From NCBI GenBank assembly GCA_030762175.1, contig CM060843.1, positions 118,412,869-118,476,868 of the forward strand: 64,000 nt of DNA, in the 5' to 3' direction. A program made the translations under genes and the position numbers. The notes beneath the pieces are model-generated. The model saw nothing but the letters and a program-made list of their open reading frames with translations. It was not told the origin of the DNA and searched no databases. Shown here piece after piece: positions 12,420 through 25,589 of the stretch. The DNA is from Metallyticus violacea (taxonomy: Eukaryota; Arthropoda; Insecta; Mantodea; Metallyticidae). The number at the start of each line of letters is the position of its first letter. The stretch's first letter is position 1.

Positions 12420-12990
12420 TAACTCTGTAATCCCTTATGTTATTTGAAAAGTGTGCACATTCAAATAAGACTTGCTCAGATGTATCTTGTTTATTAGAGA
12501 GATCACATATCATTTCCTGTTTTTGTTTATTTTTTTCCAACATGTTTTATATGGACTGTGTCCAGTTAGGTAATTTCTTTTGTCGGTTGAATATGTTTAA
12601 TTCTCAATCTTTCCGAAATATTATTAAATAACTGATAGGTTATTCTACCTACCTCGATAGTGTCCCATTCTCATTGCCACTGTTGTTTTAATGTATTTTT
12701 ATTTCCTGTACTATTACATTTCCTACCAATTATTTCAGCCATTTTGCCTAGATTTCTTTTTTTAAACCAAAAAATTGTTCCCCTCAATTTAATTGTGAGA
12801 TCAATAGGCCCTATTTCTATCGATACTATTATTAGAAGTATGATATTACATAAACTTCTGAACATAGTTGCCGTTAGCCTCAGGGCATATCTACACACGC
12901 CTTTCCAGGTGAAGGAAGGCACTCGCCAACCTATCGCGACTCTCACAGCCTCAGTTTTCTGCCGAAGATTTTCTTGCAGTTTCACTAGAG
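12420..12990 (-). pseudogene. LINE ORF2 C-terminal remnant
   Basis: The minus strand at about 12985-12700 reads as the region after the reverse transcriptase of non-LTR retrotransposons, beginning with a KLQENLRQKTEAVRVAIGW segment, with a readable GPIDLTIKLRG (family form like GxxPIDLxIxER). Further 3', about 12515-12430, one frame reads MICDLSNKQDTSEQVLFEC, which fits the usual cysteine/histidine motif (CxxC...ExVLFEC) near the end of ORF2. The expected histidine before VLFEC is a glutamine. Frames shift and stops occur between the segments, so the copy is dead. The reverse transcriptase core itself was not found upstream (above 13050). Confidence 0.6.
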
Positions 12991-13050
12991 TCCATATCTT
13001 GTTACAATACTCTTCTCATTTCAACTCTCATTGTAGAAAGTACTAGTGGG

Positions 13051-16000
13051 CTCGTACTAACGATCTTGATGCCCATTTAGAAATTAATTATCTTCAAATA
13101 ATGAGATATTTTCAGTCATGCTGCATTTGGAGGCATTGAAGGTTGTAGGATACTGCTGAAAAATTCAATTTCAAGTTTCTCATCGTTCGATTGATTCACG
13201 AGTCCTGGAAGATTTCCCTATCGATAGCGGTATCCTACGTTTTATGGAAGAAGATGGGCTCAATGTGGCCACCACTACACGGCGTACTTACTTTATTCTC
13301 ATGAGAGGTACCTCTTGTATGGTGTAAGGATTCTGTATGTGCATTGTGCAAAATTATGCCTCACTCTGGAGAACCACGTATAGTTTCAATTTCCCCCAAT
13401 GTGCAGACATACGTTTCTAGAATCAGTGGCAGTAACTGATTCTCTTCTGTTCATCGACAGGTTTAACTTCTGTACAGCACTAATATAATTAGCATGCGGC
13501 GTTACTTTTTCTCACTGACTTGTGGTTGTAGAATCCTCCATCTCCTAAGATAGTTTACTCAAGGACTTGTGTGAGGAGATCTGAGCATTTTAGCTCTTTG
13601 TTTCTTTCTGACAGTCAGAATATGTTCAGATTAAGTTTAACGCATCTCCACTTGTGTTCTCATATATCATAATGTGTTCAGGTCAAATTTAACTGAAGCA
13701 TGTTTAGTAGTTTAACATTTATAAAGGAGTATCTAGGGGTCTGCATTGAAACATCCCATATATTTTTTCAATTAAATAAGGATGAAAATGAATATAGACA
13801 AACTGCCAAGAGATAAGTGGTAACTACTGTGGTAAAAGAGAATGAATTCTATTGGTTTGTACTACAATGTCCACTAAGATGATCGTAAAAGAACTGCATG
13901 CTGTCAAAAACTGAACACATTGCGGTGGAAATTAATGATGGGAATGATAAGGATTAATTGTTTTAATTAATGTTTAATTAATTAGTGATGAGCAAAGGAG
14001 AAGATTTTGAATGATTAGATATTTAGGATTGATTGCTTGATTGGTGGTTCGTATCTCGGGGATGATGTCTTTACTTCCTCGATGATAATTACCTGTTGTC
14101 TTACAATTGGTCCGACTTTGACTATTCATAGATAAAGGGAAAGGGATGTCGAAAACGGAATAAATAAATTAATTGTATGACTGATGAGCTGCACTTTATT
14201 GTTCACTGTCTGTTGTGGTGCAAGGAGACTCTGTTACTGCCTGGAGAATTATATATCACTTTTGCATCATGTGGCACTTTTTCTGGTGCACTGTTCGTTT
14301 GCTTCCATACTCAAACTGACCACGATGAGTGCGTGGTTATTGTTAGGTGTTTTCCTTTACTGTAACCCACTAATAACATCATTTTCTATAGTTCTCCCAT
14401 GCTGATACTTTGACTCATTAACACAACAGTCAAATCCCCTGACTCCAGTCTAAGCACAATCTTTTATATCTTTGTCCAAGGTAGCATCTTTACAGTTTTT
14501 AACTTCACAGACCTAAAATCGAATTGATTTGACATGGGAACATGTTCAACAGCTCTATAATGCTATAACGTTTTTCTAAACTACTCAACTCTAATAAGAT
14601 AATCGGTTAATCGCGTTTCTTACATTATAAAATTATAGAAGCTGTATTATTTCCAGGTGTGATGAGGCAAGTGTTTGTCCGTTTTAAAAATAAAGAAGAT
14701 AAACATTTTAATAACCAATAAATGACACCCTAGCGTAATATGACAATGATTGCAATAGAGTTTCTAAGGAAAATAGTACAGATAATACATTTATGAAAAA
14801 ATTAACATGTTTTAAGACCATTTAAGGCAAACATTTTATTAACAATTTCTGCTAAATAACAAAGTTTTTGAATTTTTTTAGTTATCAATACATATATCCT
14901 TCATTTCACCAGTCGAATAACTGCCTTTTTGAAATAAATGTAATTTCAACCAAAAAGATGGACATTGAGGGAAAAGCTCATAACCAATCTTGGTTACATT
15001 TCACTCCTCAATCACAGCCAACCCCGTTTTGAAATTTAAATAGCATCCCTATTTTATGATGCTTGTTTTAAAGAATATTCAATTCTTAGCACATCTTTTG
15101 TTTTATATTTTTGCCTGGAAAGCTGTTTTGTTATTTTTTCTCAATTTAAATTGAATAAAACTGAAAAATCTATTAGGTATTTAATGCAATAACTTTTACA
15201 AAAATTTTCTTCAAAATTAACCTTCGACACTCAGATATCCCCTCCCCTACATTTTACCATAAATTCCCATCACTTTGTCGGCACAGACGAAAACTCAAAT
15301 TTCCGTAAATGATGTTAGTACGTTTTCTTTCTGCAGCTATTCTTAAACAGTATAAATATTTTTTTCATTTTTACTAAATACCTTGTCATCATATAGAAAA
15401 TAAAAATGTACTTTTCTCTCATTTTATTCATTTTAAAAAATATCCAAAAATATATCCAGTTCACTTCTGAGCTGCTACTGAAGTGCAGGTGTGAATACAA
15501 TGAGAAAGTGGCGCCCTCTACTATATTTGAGCAGGACAGTTTTTGTTTTAGCATCAATGCTTTTCTAACACCATTCTCAGTAGATAAGTGACAAATAAAA
15601 TGCTTTATAATGGCTTACTAGCATATATTAACTCCATGTGGAGTCCATGGAGATGACTGGGGAAAATAAATTCATTAAAGCATTTGAAAACAGAAACGAG
15701 AGGTTGTTTGCTAGACTACGGTAAACATTCACCATGTACTTACCTACTCAGCAAGGTGATAATACCCACCTGCTGTTATGTTTTACATTTTTACATCAAT
15801 TGCTAGCAAACGAAATGCGCTTCGCTTTTATATAACAGTTGTAGGACCAGATCTGGAGGGGAATCCAGATTTTGTTTTACGTTGTTTATTTATTCATCAC
15901 AGCATTAATACTACACTGATATCGTAAACCAATGAAAGTAAGTAAACAATAAGCAGGGAAACGAACAAACTTGTAAAACCTTAAATTGCTAAAAAGTAAA

Positions 16001-17910
16001 TGCTATAACGACTTTTAAACGTGTTGTTTCTATGAATATTTATAAAGTAATGTTAAAATCTGCATAAATATAAAACATGTTTTATCAAATGCTAGCTGAC
16101 TTGCTCATATTTCTGCATCAATAACATTGGCATATGTCCACTAAACCAATAGCGACGCTTCTTTATGCTCAACTTCACTATCAACGGTTTTAGGATAATT
16201 TTGTGCTTCATTTCAATCCAGGATTCAACAGTTATAAAGTTCATGTTTTATTTCTTATCATGTTGTATACAGCTCACTGTGAGGCAAAGCTTGGTCTATT
16301 AAAGGAATAAACTGGTGACATTACCAGAAGACTGCACTTTTCATCAGAACGTGAAGATATAAGTCGCTAAGCGGAATGACTTTTGAAGGTAATTCTCTGT
16401 TCTTGCGATCACAAAGTTTATGAAGAATGAACTTCTGAAAATTTTTTACTAATCATCCTAGCATTTGTTTGGTTTTGTTGATGGCAGGTAGAGTTGAACT
16501 AGTTACTTTTAAAATTTCTAGACTTGGCCGATTTTTCCAGTCAAGGCAACATTTGTTGATGCTTTAACTCAAGCCTTTCCTTACTGTTATTTTTTGGATG
16601 GATTGAGTTTTTAATTTGTAGATTCTAACCTTTTACAAACACAAATCTGAAATATTAGCTACTTCAATCTCAGTTATATTATGAATAATCTTTAAATATC
16701 CTTATTATTAATAGTTTCTGGCTTTTATTATCCAAAATGAGTTGTCGGAAGCAAGTACAGAAGAATTTATTTCTCCATGCGTTTCATTAAATGTTTTACT
16801 AATGTTTAACAACTGCACTGTCGAGTAAATGTTAAATTAAAAGGTACTTTGGGCAGCATGGTCCTTCAGACTAATGTCCTAAGTCATCAACGAAAGAACA
16901 CACTAGAGTTCCCATAATACAGGAGAATATACAGCATAGGAATAAAGTGAAACATTAAAATTACCCTTTTATTGTGGAAGCAGACAAAATTTTAAGTATA
17001 ATGTTCCTGGTAAAATTTGAACATGCATGAATGAGGTCATATTTATGAAGTATGTGTGATATAGTGAAGGCTATCCATCCATGAACAGAATTCAACAGCA
17101 TAAAGTACAGAACCATGCCATCCTAAATTACAATGTGTATTCATTACTTTACTTGATCACCAGTGTCTTCAACAACAGTAGCATTCTTCTTGGAATATCT
17201 GTCTGAGCTAACGTGTATTTATGTAAATACCAGCTGTACTCAGTAAAAACTTTCGAGGTTCAGCAAGATAAAGGTTCATCTGTAATAATCGAAATGACGA
17301 AGTGTGATACCACATTAAACAGTCTTATAGAAGAAATACAGCGCTGAGCACACACAGTTAACGATGTAAGTAGTATGTTTCAGCATGAAATGTAGTTAAA
17401 TACTCTAGTAATAAAATGAAAAACATATTTAAATATCAGAGAAAGAAAAAATATCTATACCGTTTTGCTCAATGAAAAATGTCAATGTGTGCCTGGGTTC
17501 AAAGCCTTAAATCCTCTATCCACCATATAGAAGAAATTATGTTACTTTTTCAGATTCTAGAGTACTTGCTCTACAAGGTTCTGCTTATGGAAACTTTTAC
17601 ATATTCTACTGATATGAAATGAAGAAGGTTAAGACAGTTTTAGAGAACCTGCATTTCTGATGAAGTTGAAGTCACTGATAATTAGAAACTCAGCAAACAA
17701 AACTTTTAATCCACTGGAACACTTTTCAGTCTCCGCAAGAACATCACAAGCTCATTTACTGATAAAAGAACAAAAATAAACTACTTGTTCAGAAATGGGC
17801 TCTACAGCAATTCTTATAATCGGTCTAAAAAGAGCTTGGAAAAAATCTTATACCACAATATAAAATAATTATGCTGTTAATTTGTCATGATAAATGAAGA
17901 TTTTTTTTAA
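13051..17910. other. Long AT-rich stretch without a recognisable gene
   Basis: Nearly 5 kb with no coding region, RNA gene or known transposon that I could identify. Overlapping short ORFs at 14177-14405 and 15315-15591 lie in both strands and look like chance. This may be intron or intergenic DNA. Confidence 0.4.
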
Positions 17911-18180
17911 TGGTGTTTAACGCCCGTTTTTACTGCTGAGGCACCACGGGTGGTGAACGCTGATGATATACGAGATGAAATGATATATTGGGAAAGGATT
18001 TTTTTTAGGAAGGAAACGTTCCAGGCCTAAATTTAGGGTACCTCACCGGCATTTGCCATTTATGATGACTGAGGAAAACCTGGGAAAAACCCTAGTCAGG
18101 GAGGAAGGTCCTGGCGGGATTCGAACCCCAGACCTCCCTCCCACGAGTCCGCCCTTAACGAGCTCGGCCATCCGTGGCAG
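17911..18180 (-). mobile_element. SINE-A copy, minus strand
   Basis: A nearly full-length copy. Its tRNA-like 5' head is at the right end (reverse complement of CTCGGCCATCCGTGG), with a good B-box (reverse complement of GGATTCGAACCCC at 18117-18129). The CATTTATGATGACTGAGGAA segment of the body and the 3' GTTTAACGCCCG segment are present. A poly-T/A run at 17999-18007 interrupts the body. Confidence 0.9.
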
Positions 18181-20694
18181 TTATGAAACGAGGAGTAGGT
18201 TGGCAACAGTGAGTTTATATACAATTGTAACAGTGGCATTTGAATATGATAAATATTAACAGAATCTAGTTTAGAAATATTTATACATTTTGTAAGCTAA
18301 TAACTCACACAAATTGTACGGTTATTTTGCGGAGTCGCTCTATTTAGTTTTAAATTTTATTACAGTAGATCAAAATTAAGGTTTCTTTATGGGTAAATGT
18401 CCAGTTTCAGACTTTACGTGCAGCATATATATATATATATATAAAGTAAAATCAACATTTGCTGAAACTTTCTCTTCTAAATCCAAGCGTATCAATATTC
18501 ATTGAGCTACACATATTTAAAATATAAAAAATATAACGTGGATATCATCAGTGCAAATACAACTTTATTGTTAAAATTAAATTGTAATTCTGGTTAAATT
18601 TTTCTACTCTATTAAATTAGATCCGATTCACTCTGTTTTCCGTGCGTGTTGCTTTATTAGCATTATGGGAGCTCTCGCTTCTCTGTATCTTTTTTTTTAA
18701 CCTACCTTGATCCCGAAATGTTTGGTAAACAGAAATGTATGCTCTGTATGCAAATAAGCTCTGTTTTCGGATGAGCGAGTGGTGGTAATTGAATTAATGT
18801 TTAAATGCAGAGCAAGGCCAGAGCGCGTCTGCATACGTGCTTGCGGTGTGTGTATGTATAGGTCTGGTTTGTTTCCCGTCACGTCCTTCCGGTAATAGTT
18901 TTTTGTGCAGCTTCGTGTTGCGATTTTCGTGTTATCAAGTGTGCGGAGGAGATCGTTTTTGTAGCCGCAGACATTTCTCTGGCTTCCCTAAAGTACCTAC
19001 CGAGCCAGTAAAAACCTGCTAATACAGACCACCACCAAAAACTAGTCTAATCCCAACCCCTGTTAAGCATATTTTGGTACCCCGTACGCTATAAAGGTTT
19101 TTGTATACTTGTACAGGAACATGAGCACTGAAGGAATACACTTGATTGAAAATGTGAGGGCGAGTTACTTTTCTCGAGCATCTGTTGTCTGCCCTTTTTT
19201 TCCCACGAAAATTTTCAAATGCGTGGCGAAGCAAACGCTGTACCTTAAATATTAAACTAGGCAAGACCAACCTAAGTATTCAAATCTCTCCAAGGAAGTA
19301 CATGGGGTATGTCGTTCATTGTTATGTACATTATAATAAGATAACCTCCCATAAATGGACCTAAAGTTTTCGAATAGTTACTATTGGCAGTATATCTTCA
19401 GTAGCTTTTCATAAGCCAAAGAAAAATTCAAAGTGTTCTATTCTTTATTTGCTACAGTGAGTGCAGTTGTAACTCTGAAGCGTTTTAGCCCTAAAAACCA
19501 ATACAACTTAAAAGGAGTGCGTTGTTGCCAGACGCACTGCACACTCAAAGTTGTGCTTCCAGATTGCACTAACAAAGGAAATGTTTCTGCTCAAATACGA
19601 ATTTGGTCTCAAATTTTGTATAGACTTATGTTACACTGATGACAAAGTCATTCACCTTCTTAATACTTCGTTTGACTGATATAACCGAATACATTTCTTC
19701 CAAAATATAAATGAAAATTCTCTATAAAATGCACGGAGCAGAGCAATGGGCACAACACGAATCGTCAGAAATGGATTCCATAGATGAAAAATCAAATGCC
19801 ATTTATTTGATTGGTGAACATGTCTTTCCTAATTTATAAATCAAAACCATTGGACATCAATGATATCGAAGTTATGAATATCCTGAATTTATAAATATTC
19901 AATTCGATTCTTATTGATTTCAAATTGTATGTTTGAAATCGGTGACGTGTAAAAAATTCACATAACCTGCTGACTGCCAGAAATACTGAAGCGTAGGGCA
20001 ATATACTGGCCAATACACTTTTTTAAAATTATGAGATTTTTCTATAAAGTTTAATATACCCAGCAATTGGATGGATGCCTATTTCTTTAAACAATACAAC
20101 ATATATGCGAAATGGATAACAGATAAAATAAGTTCTCCGGCTTATAATTATGAGCACAAAATGGAAAAATGAGTGTTTATAATAAACATGTACCCTCTAA
20201 TTTAACCAGTTGTAGGCTTTAGTTTAGGTAAATCCCTAATTAGATACTGACTTCAAAGGATACTTTGGTTTTCATATACGGCGTGTAATTCAAAAGATTA
20301 TTCAGAGGTTGCTTTTACTTTGTACTTATTTTTCACTCGACAATGCTACATATGTTTTATAGAGAATCCGCTACTACATTTTTGAAGAAGTATATTGGAC
20401 TGTATCAACCAAACTAGGGACTACACAGATAAATGCTTTTATCACAATTGTGACGTTAAGTGTCTGTACAAATTCTGAACCCAAAACTCCTGTTAAAGCC
20501 GAAACTCTTCCTTTTTAAGCGTAATCATTGAATGTCTTTTCTATATTATTTATCTGTGTATTTCAGGTACTTTACTTCTATATTAAATACATTATTATAT
20601 AATATAAATGCTGTTAGGATTTAAATAAATTAAGGGAAAAATAAAAATGAATAGCTGTATGACACACACACAAACACAACTATATATTTATATA
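18181..20694. other. Unannotated stretch
   Basis: No gene recognised. There is a short (AT)n tract at 18425-18443. A somewhat GC-richer part at about 18740-19030 has an octamer-like ATGCAAAT (about 18748) and CTTCCGG, but no supported exon. ORFs here are at most 83 codons and lack family features. Confidence 0.4.
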
Positions 20695-20805
20695 CGCCTG
20701 GAAGAGGCCTCTGAGCAAAAGTTATAGGCCGTTTCACGCCCTGAATTGAATACGGCGCTGATGACCTGAAATGTTAAAGAGCGTCCATAATAAAACAAAT
20801 CAACA
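20695..20805 (+). mobile_element. SINE-B 3' fragment
   Basis: Contains the 3' third of the family: GAGGCCTCTGAGCAAAA, GGCCGTTTCACGCCCTGA, and GCTGATGACCTGA followed by TTAAAGAGCGTCC. The tRNA-like head is missing. It ends in an AATAAAACAAATCAAC-type tail like the copy at 55055-55400. Confidence 0.85.
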
Positions 20806-20842
20806 ACAATACGCCTGAACTCCATGCTCTGTAAGTCTGTTC

Positions 20843-20897
20843 TTTGTTTGTTTGTTTGTTTCTTTCCTTCCTTCCTTCCTTCCTTCCTTCTTTCTTC

Positions 20898-20942
<45 letters not shown>

Positions 20943-20956
20943 TTTCTTTCTTTCTT
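20843..20956. repeat. (TTTG)n/(CTTC)n/(CTTT)n microsatellite
   Basis: Tetranucleotide units change from TTTG to CTTC to CTTT. On the minus strand it reads (GAAA)n and lies directly 3' of a decayed LINE, so it may have grown from that element's tail. Confidence 0.95.
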
Positions 20957-22625
20957 CAGAAATTTCATCTCATGAAGGCAACAGGAAAATTGTCAATTCT
21001 ATAGATTAGCTGACTTGAGTAACAGCTTGAATGGAGACGAAATTTTCATTAAACTCGTTCTTTCTCATCTTGAGTTTCGTCAGCTTTTCAGAGAACACTA
21101 CCGCTCATTTAGTTTGTCCAAAGGTTCATTACGCAGGGCAATATTCCATCCCTTTTATCTAAATGTTCTAAAACAAATATATTCTTTTTTATTTCGTTTA
21201 GGCCAACTGTGGGTAACGTTAATTCGGTTTCAGCTGCTTCTGGGCCTTGACCCACACCCAGCACTCTCTCATTATCTTCTTCTGCATTCTCTTCCTTTCT
21301 TCTGTCGGGGATCTGATTTTTTCTTCGAACCCCTTAGTGCTGTTGTAAGTTTTCTTTTTGCTGATTTATTTCCTTGTATTTTAATTTTTTTCAGCTTCTA
21401 ATGCTAATGTATTTCAGTTGTCCTGTTCTCAAAGAACCTCATTACCTGGTTGGTTAATCTTCCCGGATCCATTATGTAGATTTCAACAAACATGGATCTT
21501 CATTTCCGGATGGCATCTTTTTCACCTTGGGTTATAAATATTGGTTTCCTTTCTTTCCATGCAACCCATCTTTTATTATTTCAGGACCCAGAATCCAGTA
21601 TCTCCATCAGAATCTTTCCCTCCACTGTTTCTTGACCAGATTTGTTTTTGTCAGGTTTGGACTTTGAGTTGCTTATTAAGCTTCCGGATGTATCATGTTT
21701 GGTATGTTTCATTATTTTGTTGATCAAGTTCTTTTTCTTGTGTGTGTTCATGAGTAGTTTGTATGCCAAGTTCATCTTGTTGATTCTCTATATCAGTACG
21801 TTCCCCTCTGACAGGCTATCTCTATTCAATCTTCCAGATATTTAGATTTCTCCCCTTTCTGGATCCTTTTCCCCCTTTACTGTCATCTATCTGGATGCTG
21901 TTGGTCATCTACTGTGTATTATCAAAGGAGATTCGAAGGCCTGCTCTCTACTGACGATGAGTCCGACAGAACCGCAATGTCATCTGCGAAGATTATCCAC
22001 TTCAATCCTTCTGTTCTTACATCCCATTTCATTGCAACTGCTTTGTGGCTGTCCGGTCCTGTTGTCGCCTTTCAGCTGCAACAATCCATTGAACTCTCTT
22101 CTTTTTAATGCCTGTCGATGCACAACTTATCAAAGCGTACAACGGCATGACATCCTGCCCCACGCCTCCATCATATGCCGTCTTAGAAACCGCCGCTCAT
22201 GTGGTATCTTTTCACTGAAGTTTTCTCCGTTGGCCAAACCCGTGCCACGAAGATATCTGCTGTCGTATATCGCCTATTTCTTGCATTTTCTAATATATTA
22301 GTTAACAGCACAGTTGAACAGGAGGAGGAAAATCCGTCGTCCTGTCTGATCACCTGTTTTAATCCCAAAGAACTCCGATGTATATTGCTGAACTTGACCT
22401 TGGATTTTGTGCCAGTGTTTCTCTATTTACCAAATCGTAAGCCTTCTAAAAGTCCATTTATGCTAAATACCCTCTATGCTTGGTAAGTCATCGCCAACTT
22501 CAAGTTCAGGATATATTTCGCCCATGACCTGTCTTTTCCAAGCTCTCCTTGATTTCACCAATTTGTACTTCCAATTGTTTTTCTGCTCTATTTAGCAATA
22601 CCTTTGAATATACCTTGCACGGCTC
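20957..22625 (-). pseudogene. Decayed LINE ORF2 (reverse transcriptase), minus strand
   Basis: Reading down the minus strand, the reverse transcriptase motifs appear in the right order but in different frames. VYSKVLLNRAEKQL (about 22620-22580) is the start of the finger region. A MDF-KAYDLVNRETL segment (about 22460-22415) is motif A. GLKQVIRQDDGFSS (about 22365-22325) corresponds to motif B (family form GxRQGDGLSP). FADDIAVLSDS (about 21995-21955) is the active-site DD box, motif C. Then MDPGRLTNQV (about 21480-21440) matches the DxNRLTxQI block of the C-terminal region. Stops and frameshifts between motifs show it is inactive. The missing 5' part (endonuclease) was not found above 22625. 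In an intact element this enzyme primes reverse transcription at nicked chromosomal DNA. Confidence 0.75.
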
Positions 22626-23420
22626 TGGTACTAGTGACAGCGAATCATTATTATTCTTTTATAATTTTTCTTTTTCTTTTTATTTACTGTTTTAAAACAA
22701 GGTTTAAGTGTAATGGTTTGGCGAATAAATCCAAGTCATGTCGACCTTTAGATTTGGCCCTCTCATCGATGACATACTTATAGTATCTTTTCTTGTATTG
22801 AGACACAATAAAAGATAGTTCCATTTAAGCAGATCATTTTGGAGATTGGTGTATTTTTTAGTAAGCCAATAGTTTTTCCTTCAAGCGATGAGAGTAATAA
22901 TTCACCTTTTCTACTTTCTATACACTTTCTATTACAGCAATAGCGTTCTGAGGCTGATTGTTTACCTCATTCTTTTATCTGCATTCTTTACAGTATATAT
23001 TCTTTGAAACAATTTTATTATTGTGTCGTGTATGGGCTCTAGGGGAGTTGGCGTACTTGGGAGGTGTAAAGTTTTGCCAAAGTACCCAGCATAAAATATG
23101 AAGAACGATGACGGGCAATCTCATGACGATGTGGAGTCGCCCTTTTCATTTAACGAATCATATTTTCTTCTTACTGAAACCTTCAAATATTGAACAAATT
23201 GAAATAATATACAGTTATTTACTGATTTTATGAAGCGTGTTCTTGCTAAGTGGCTTTACTTCTGGTTTTCTAGTATTCTGGCTGTTTCAAACGAAGATAT
23301 GAAATTCACAATGCAATTTCTTCTGCTGGTGTGCAAGAGCTGTGAATGAATTTTATTGTCATGCTTTTAATTTGTTCCGTGGAACTCTCAGGTTTTCAAT
23401 ATAGTTCATTAATTAGATCG
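22626..23420. other. Unannotated AT-rich stretch
   Basis: No gene recognised; it may include further 5' remains of the LINE that ends at 22625. Confidence 0.35.
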
Positions 23421-23680
23421 ATGGTGGCCGAGGTCGCTAAGGCGCGGACTATTTGATGGGAGATCTGAGCTTCAAATCCCACCGAGTCCTGCCTTTAAAA
23501 CTGAGGTTTCTTCCAGTCATCATCAAAGACAAATAACAGGTAGGTACCTCAAATCAAGGCCTGGAGAATTTCCTTCTCAAAAATTCCTTTCCTAATGCAT
23601 GATTTCATCTCCTGTACCATTAGTGCCTTATCACCTATTGTAAACGTACAGCAAAAATGGACGTTAAATCCTAATAAAAA
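23421..23680 (+). mobile_element. SINE-A copy, diverged, plus strand
   Basis: Starts with GGTGGCCGAGGTCGCTAAGG (A-box type). A B-box remnant follows (CTTCAAATCCCACC), then body segments (AAGGCCTGGAGAATTTCCTT, ATGATTTCATCTCCTGTACC) and a 3' GGACGTTAAATCC. This is the most diverged copy in the window and has no clear target-site duplication. Confidence 0.8.
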
Positions 23681-24645
23681 CTCTATAGTGCATCCTGAAG
23701 GACTAGCCGAAGATGGTAGCCAACAACGGATATTCGCAAAACGCTGAAGTTAATTCATGAATTGAACAATTTCACTCTGTGTTTATGGGCATAAAACAAA
23801 GTATGGTTGAACATAAATGCTACATAGATGGATCATTTCGTAACATAATGATTCTAAAATGCACTAAGGAGCTAATAAGGTTTCTAGCCAATTTTACTGC
23901 ATCTTCTTGAGTATTTTATGTTAGCTAATCTAATTAACAGCATATCAAAAATAAATACCAAATGAAACATTAGTTTTGTACTTAATACCCAATTATAATG
24001 CGAAATTGGTTTAACCAAAAAGTTAATAATAATAAAACGTTAATACCAAGAGAAGAATTAAAATTTGTTTTGATTTTGTTTCCCCAAACTACACAATTGA
24101 ATAAATGTTTTCTAGGTAAGTTTATGATTAATGAAATAACGCAGCGCCATTGAATTCACGGTTGGCTCTGCTAGTTATAGTAAAATGCAGAGAAAACAAA
24201 CTATGCTAGATTGAGTTAAAACTATACTTACGCTCAACATTCAGGCTCTATAACTTAGAAAGGCTTATACGATTTTTAATACTACAGAGAATTACTTTTG
24301 TCCTGCATTCGCAGCTACACGCAAGAGCTAGGGGCTGGCTCTGTCGATAGACAAGTTATCCTCCTATTCTGATCTCACAAATTTGATCAGTAATAGCATG
24401 TATACAATAACAAATGATTAAGTATTAATTGTGATCTTCTGTAGTTACACGTTTCTGATATCCATGCATTCATTTGCAAAAAATCCGCTTCCAAATTCTC
24501 CAATTTTGATTTTTCAAGCCCCTCTACAGTATGCGGGTTATCTGTGTAGAATTTGCAATATTTCTGTGCAATATACTGTAATATACTTTTTCATTAACAC
24601 TGGTGTGCCAGTAGCCTGCTATATTGATCTCTAAACAGCACGAAT
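23681..24645. other. Unannotated AT-rich stretch
   Basis: No gene, RNA or known repeat recognised. Confidence 0.35.
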
Positions 24646-24651
24646 ACCAAA

Positions 24652-24737
24652 ATAATGCTTTCTTTCATAACAGCAAAATGCAAGAGACTGTCCACTTCAG
24701 CTATCAACGCGGGAACAGTTTGTTGTTATGACTGCCA
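24652..24737. repeat. Dispersed fold-back repeat, copy 1
   Basis: About 75-90 bp that aligns with 37738-37822. Shared words are GCTT-CTTTCATAACAGCAAA, GACTG-CCA, CAGC-ATCA and TTGTTGTTATG. The outer ends are inverted relative to each other (CATAACAGCAAA against the complement of TTTGTTGTTATG), so it can fold back. The element type is unknown. Confidence 0.5.
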
Positions 24738-24739
24738 GA

Positions 24740-25589
24740 GCAAAATATTTATAATTGACAAAATATGCAAAAATATATTCTGTTCTAGTTTAGTACCCCT
24801 TTAATATATCGAATATTTAGGAACGTTTAAGGAAAAATCGAGCATTTGTTTGGACTTGTTCCATATATATGTAGTTATAGGTAGATGCAGAGTGTAACAA
24901 AAATAATAGAACAAACTTTTGCCTCAGGCCAAAACAAAAAAGAAAGAAAATGCCATGCACTTCAACATATGTCCAGAAATACCTGATTTTTAGTTAATAC
25001 TGTTCAACCATTATGATTCAACACAAATTTTTTAAAATAATAACTTTTTTCGGACAATTGAGTGATGCTATCGATGTGATGTTTTGCCATGGACATTTGT
25101 TTGTGAACATTCGGGCTGGTTATTTTCTTACGTTTAAGTTATGCTACATTCGAGCAGGTAAACATATCAGGATATTTATATTGTGAGCAGGCATTTATGA
25201 TTTTTGTGTACTGTTGGGCGAATGATGATGGACGAAAGCTGCACAGCTGTATGAAATGGTGTTCCCAGACTAAAGACAGCAGAATCATAAGAGTTTTGAG
25301 CATTGATAATATCGTTTGAAAATAGTTAATTATTATTTTAACAAACTTATATTTTGAATGATACATGCTATTCGTTTGGTTTCAGGAACTCGCCCCGAAT
25401 TTTGTCACTGTGCTTTTGTTACAATAAATGTATATATAATATAATATATATATATATATATAATATATGTACACCACTTCTATAAATGAGAGCTTTATAG
25501 AGGTTGTTTTTGTATGCATTTTAATTTTGTTACGCTTAGAATATTCAAAGCAATTTTCCAATAGTAAATTTTAGATACTGGTTCGCAAT
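24740..25589. other. Unannotated AT-rich stretch
   Basis: No gene recognised. An imperfect (AT)n tract lies at about 25433-25466. Confidence 0.35.

Larger units (their letters stand above)
10512..12990 (-). mobile_element. 3' part of a decayed LINE with a TTA-type tail
   Basis: On the minus strand the order is: ORF2 C-terminal remnants (about 12990-12420), a long purine-rich segment with a 70 bp tandem repeat, then a compact 3' end at about 10820-10542. The 3' end includes a stem-like GGTGCTGATTACCAGCACC and a GTCCTGGTATAGGCATTCAGGTGCCAGGAC-type hairpin. It finishes in an (AAT)n tract at 10512-10541. Simple TAA-type tails occur in I-like LINEs. Boundary between the ORF2 remnant and the 3' end is inferred; a separate insertion in the purine-rich middle cannot be excluded. 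Confidence 0.6.

Noticed and set aside
12660..13046. 128-codon plus-strand ORF
   Set aside because: It is antisense to a LINE ORF2 remnant on the minus strand, so it is a shadow frame.
21015..22486. Several plus-strand ORFs of 60-128 codons
   Set aside because: All are antisense to the decayed reverse transcriptase on the minus strand.
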